A stretch of DNA of 32,719 nucleotides from Anaerolineae bacterium (GTDB lineage: Bacteria > Chloroflexota > Anaerolineae > DRVO01): NCBI GenBank assembly GCA_012719195.1, contig JAAYAV010000389.1, forward strand, positions 1 through 32,719. Direction: 5' to 3'. Shown here piece by piece: positions 32,253 through 32,719 of this stretch. Every line of letters begins with the position of its first letter. The stretch's first letter is position 1. The translations under genes and the position numbers were made by a program. The notes beneath the pieces are model-generated. The model was not told where the DNA came from and searched no databases. It worked only from the letters and a program-made list of their open reading frames with translations.

Positions 32253-32719
32253 GCAGCCGCATACGCTTCCGCAGCGTGGGTCTCAGCCGGGTTGCGCTCG
32301 GCACCGTACTGCTACTTGCCTTCGCCCTCCGGCTCTACCGACTGCCGCAACAGAGCCTTTCCTATGACGAGGCGGTTAGCAGCTATCTAGCCCACCTACC
32401 GCTACGCGAAATGCTGGCCTGGACGGCCGCGGACGTGCAGCCCCCGCTTTACTACCTGCTCCTCCAGGCCTGGACCGCAGTCGCGGGTGCGACCGAGTAC
32501 TCCCTGCGGTTCATCTCTGTCGCGCTCTCCCTGCTCGCGGTGACACTCGCCTACCGGTTGGCGCGCGGACTGGCCGGCACTCGGGGGACGGCATTGGCGG
32601 CAGCGCTTGTCGTCGCCGTTCACCCGTGGTACGTCTGGCACGCCCAAGACGCGCGCATGTACAGCCTGCTGTTCCTCGCCGGCCTGGCCGCCACCCTAGC
32701 GCTCTTGCGCTGGTCTCAA
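32249..32719 (+). CDS. GT39-type membrane glycosyltransferase, N-terminal part (cut by window end)
   Basis: The first 157 residues are present and the frame stays open to the last base. The ATG overlaps the DUF2079 stop (ATGA). The visible part holds the first membrane segment, the acidic pair in LSYDEAVSSYL (D40-E41), DVQPPLYYLLLQAW (62-75) and HAQDARMYS (131-139). Each matches the protein encoded at 4447 at the same place (WYDE, DIHPPGYYLLLHLW, YSQEVRMYT), so the two are paralogues. The enzyme family moves sugars from polyprenyl-phosphate donors. The catalytic end and any C-terminal domain are outside the window. Confidence 0.9.
   Translation, partial: MSSRIRFRSVGLSRVALGTVLLLAFALRLYRLPQQSLSYDEAVSSYLAHLPLREMLAWTAADVQPPLYYLLLQAWTAVAGATEYSLRFISVALSLLAVTLAYRLARGLAGTRGTALAAALVVAVHPWYVWHAQDARMYSLLFLAGLAATLALLRWSQ

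Noticed and set aside
1..32719. CRISPR array, tRNA or rRNA genes, insertion sequences
   Set aside because: No regular repeats, no cloverleaf in the short gaps, and no transposase; the gaps above 150 bases are explained by promoters and the T-box.

Overview
The window is a high-G+C bacterial chromosome segment, densely coding, with no rRNA, tRNA, CRISPR or insertion sequence that I can see. I infer a member of the Chloroflexota (Anaerolineae-like). The reasons are a terminator-type T-box in front of ileS, a GTHH-type (class 2) IleS, large polytopic glycosyltransferases of the DUF2079 and GT39 kinds with C-terminal beta-sandwich tails, secreted proteins carrying a YLPL/MLPI-type motif, and promoters that fire almost on the start codon. 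No marker gene fixes the taxonomy.

Layout. 1-1495: the 3' end of a sensor histidine kinase, converging on a YprB-like exonuclease with TPR-like helices. 1573-6456 (+): a secreted subtilisin whose propeptide-like domain sits at the C-terminus, a phage-type single-strand-annealing-like protein with its own strong promoter, and a GT39-type membrane glycosyltransferase. 6529-7362 (-): a TIM-barrel sugar isomerase/epimerase. 7515-12620 (+): a DnaQ-DinG exonuclease-helicase, then efp-xseA-xseB. 12636-15954 (-): the nickel/hydrogenase maturation genes hypA-hypB-hypF, without hypCDE or a hydrogenase in view. 15999-16901 (+): a tyrosine-recombinase homologue that has lost nearly every catalytic residue. 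16891-23231 (-): ileS, lspA, rluD, a ylxP-like gene and a LuxR-TM-Kelch membrane regulator, headed by a T-box leader with an ATC isoleucine specifier. 23576-24742 (-): a class I aminotransferase. 24928-32719 (+): a seven-gene surface-glycan operon, cut by the window edge.

How the genes work together. The glycan operon starts at a near-consensus promoter only a few bases before the first ATG. Its genes are separated by 3-12 bases or overlap by 4. They encode an acetyltransferase and aminotransferase pair for an acetamido sugar, a GT2 polyprenyl-phosphate-type transferase, a GT4 transferase, a flippase-like membrane protein, and two large membrane glycosyltransferase-type proteins. The last of these is a paralogue of the GT39 gene at 4447. 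The ileS cluster should respond to uncharged tRNA-Ile through the T-box, and lspA has a probable internal promoter. DinG, ExoVII, the annealing-like protein and the YprB-like nuclease give the left half a DNA-repair flavour, but they are not one operon.

The most unusual items are the catalytically dead recombinase beside hypA, the inverted subtilisin architecture, the LuxR-TM-Kelch regulator, and the tandem beta-modules on the DUF2079 protein. I did not find a clearly new multi-gene defence or mobile system.
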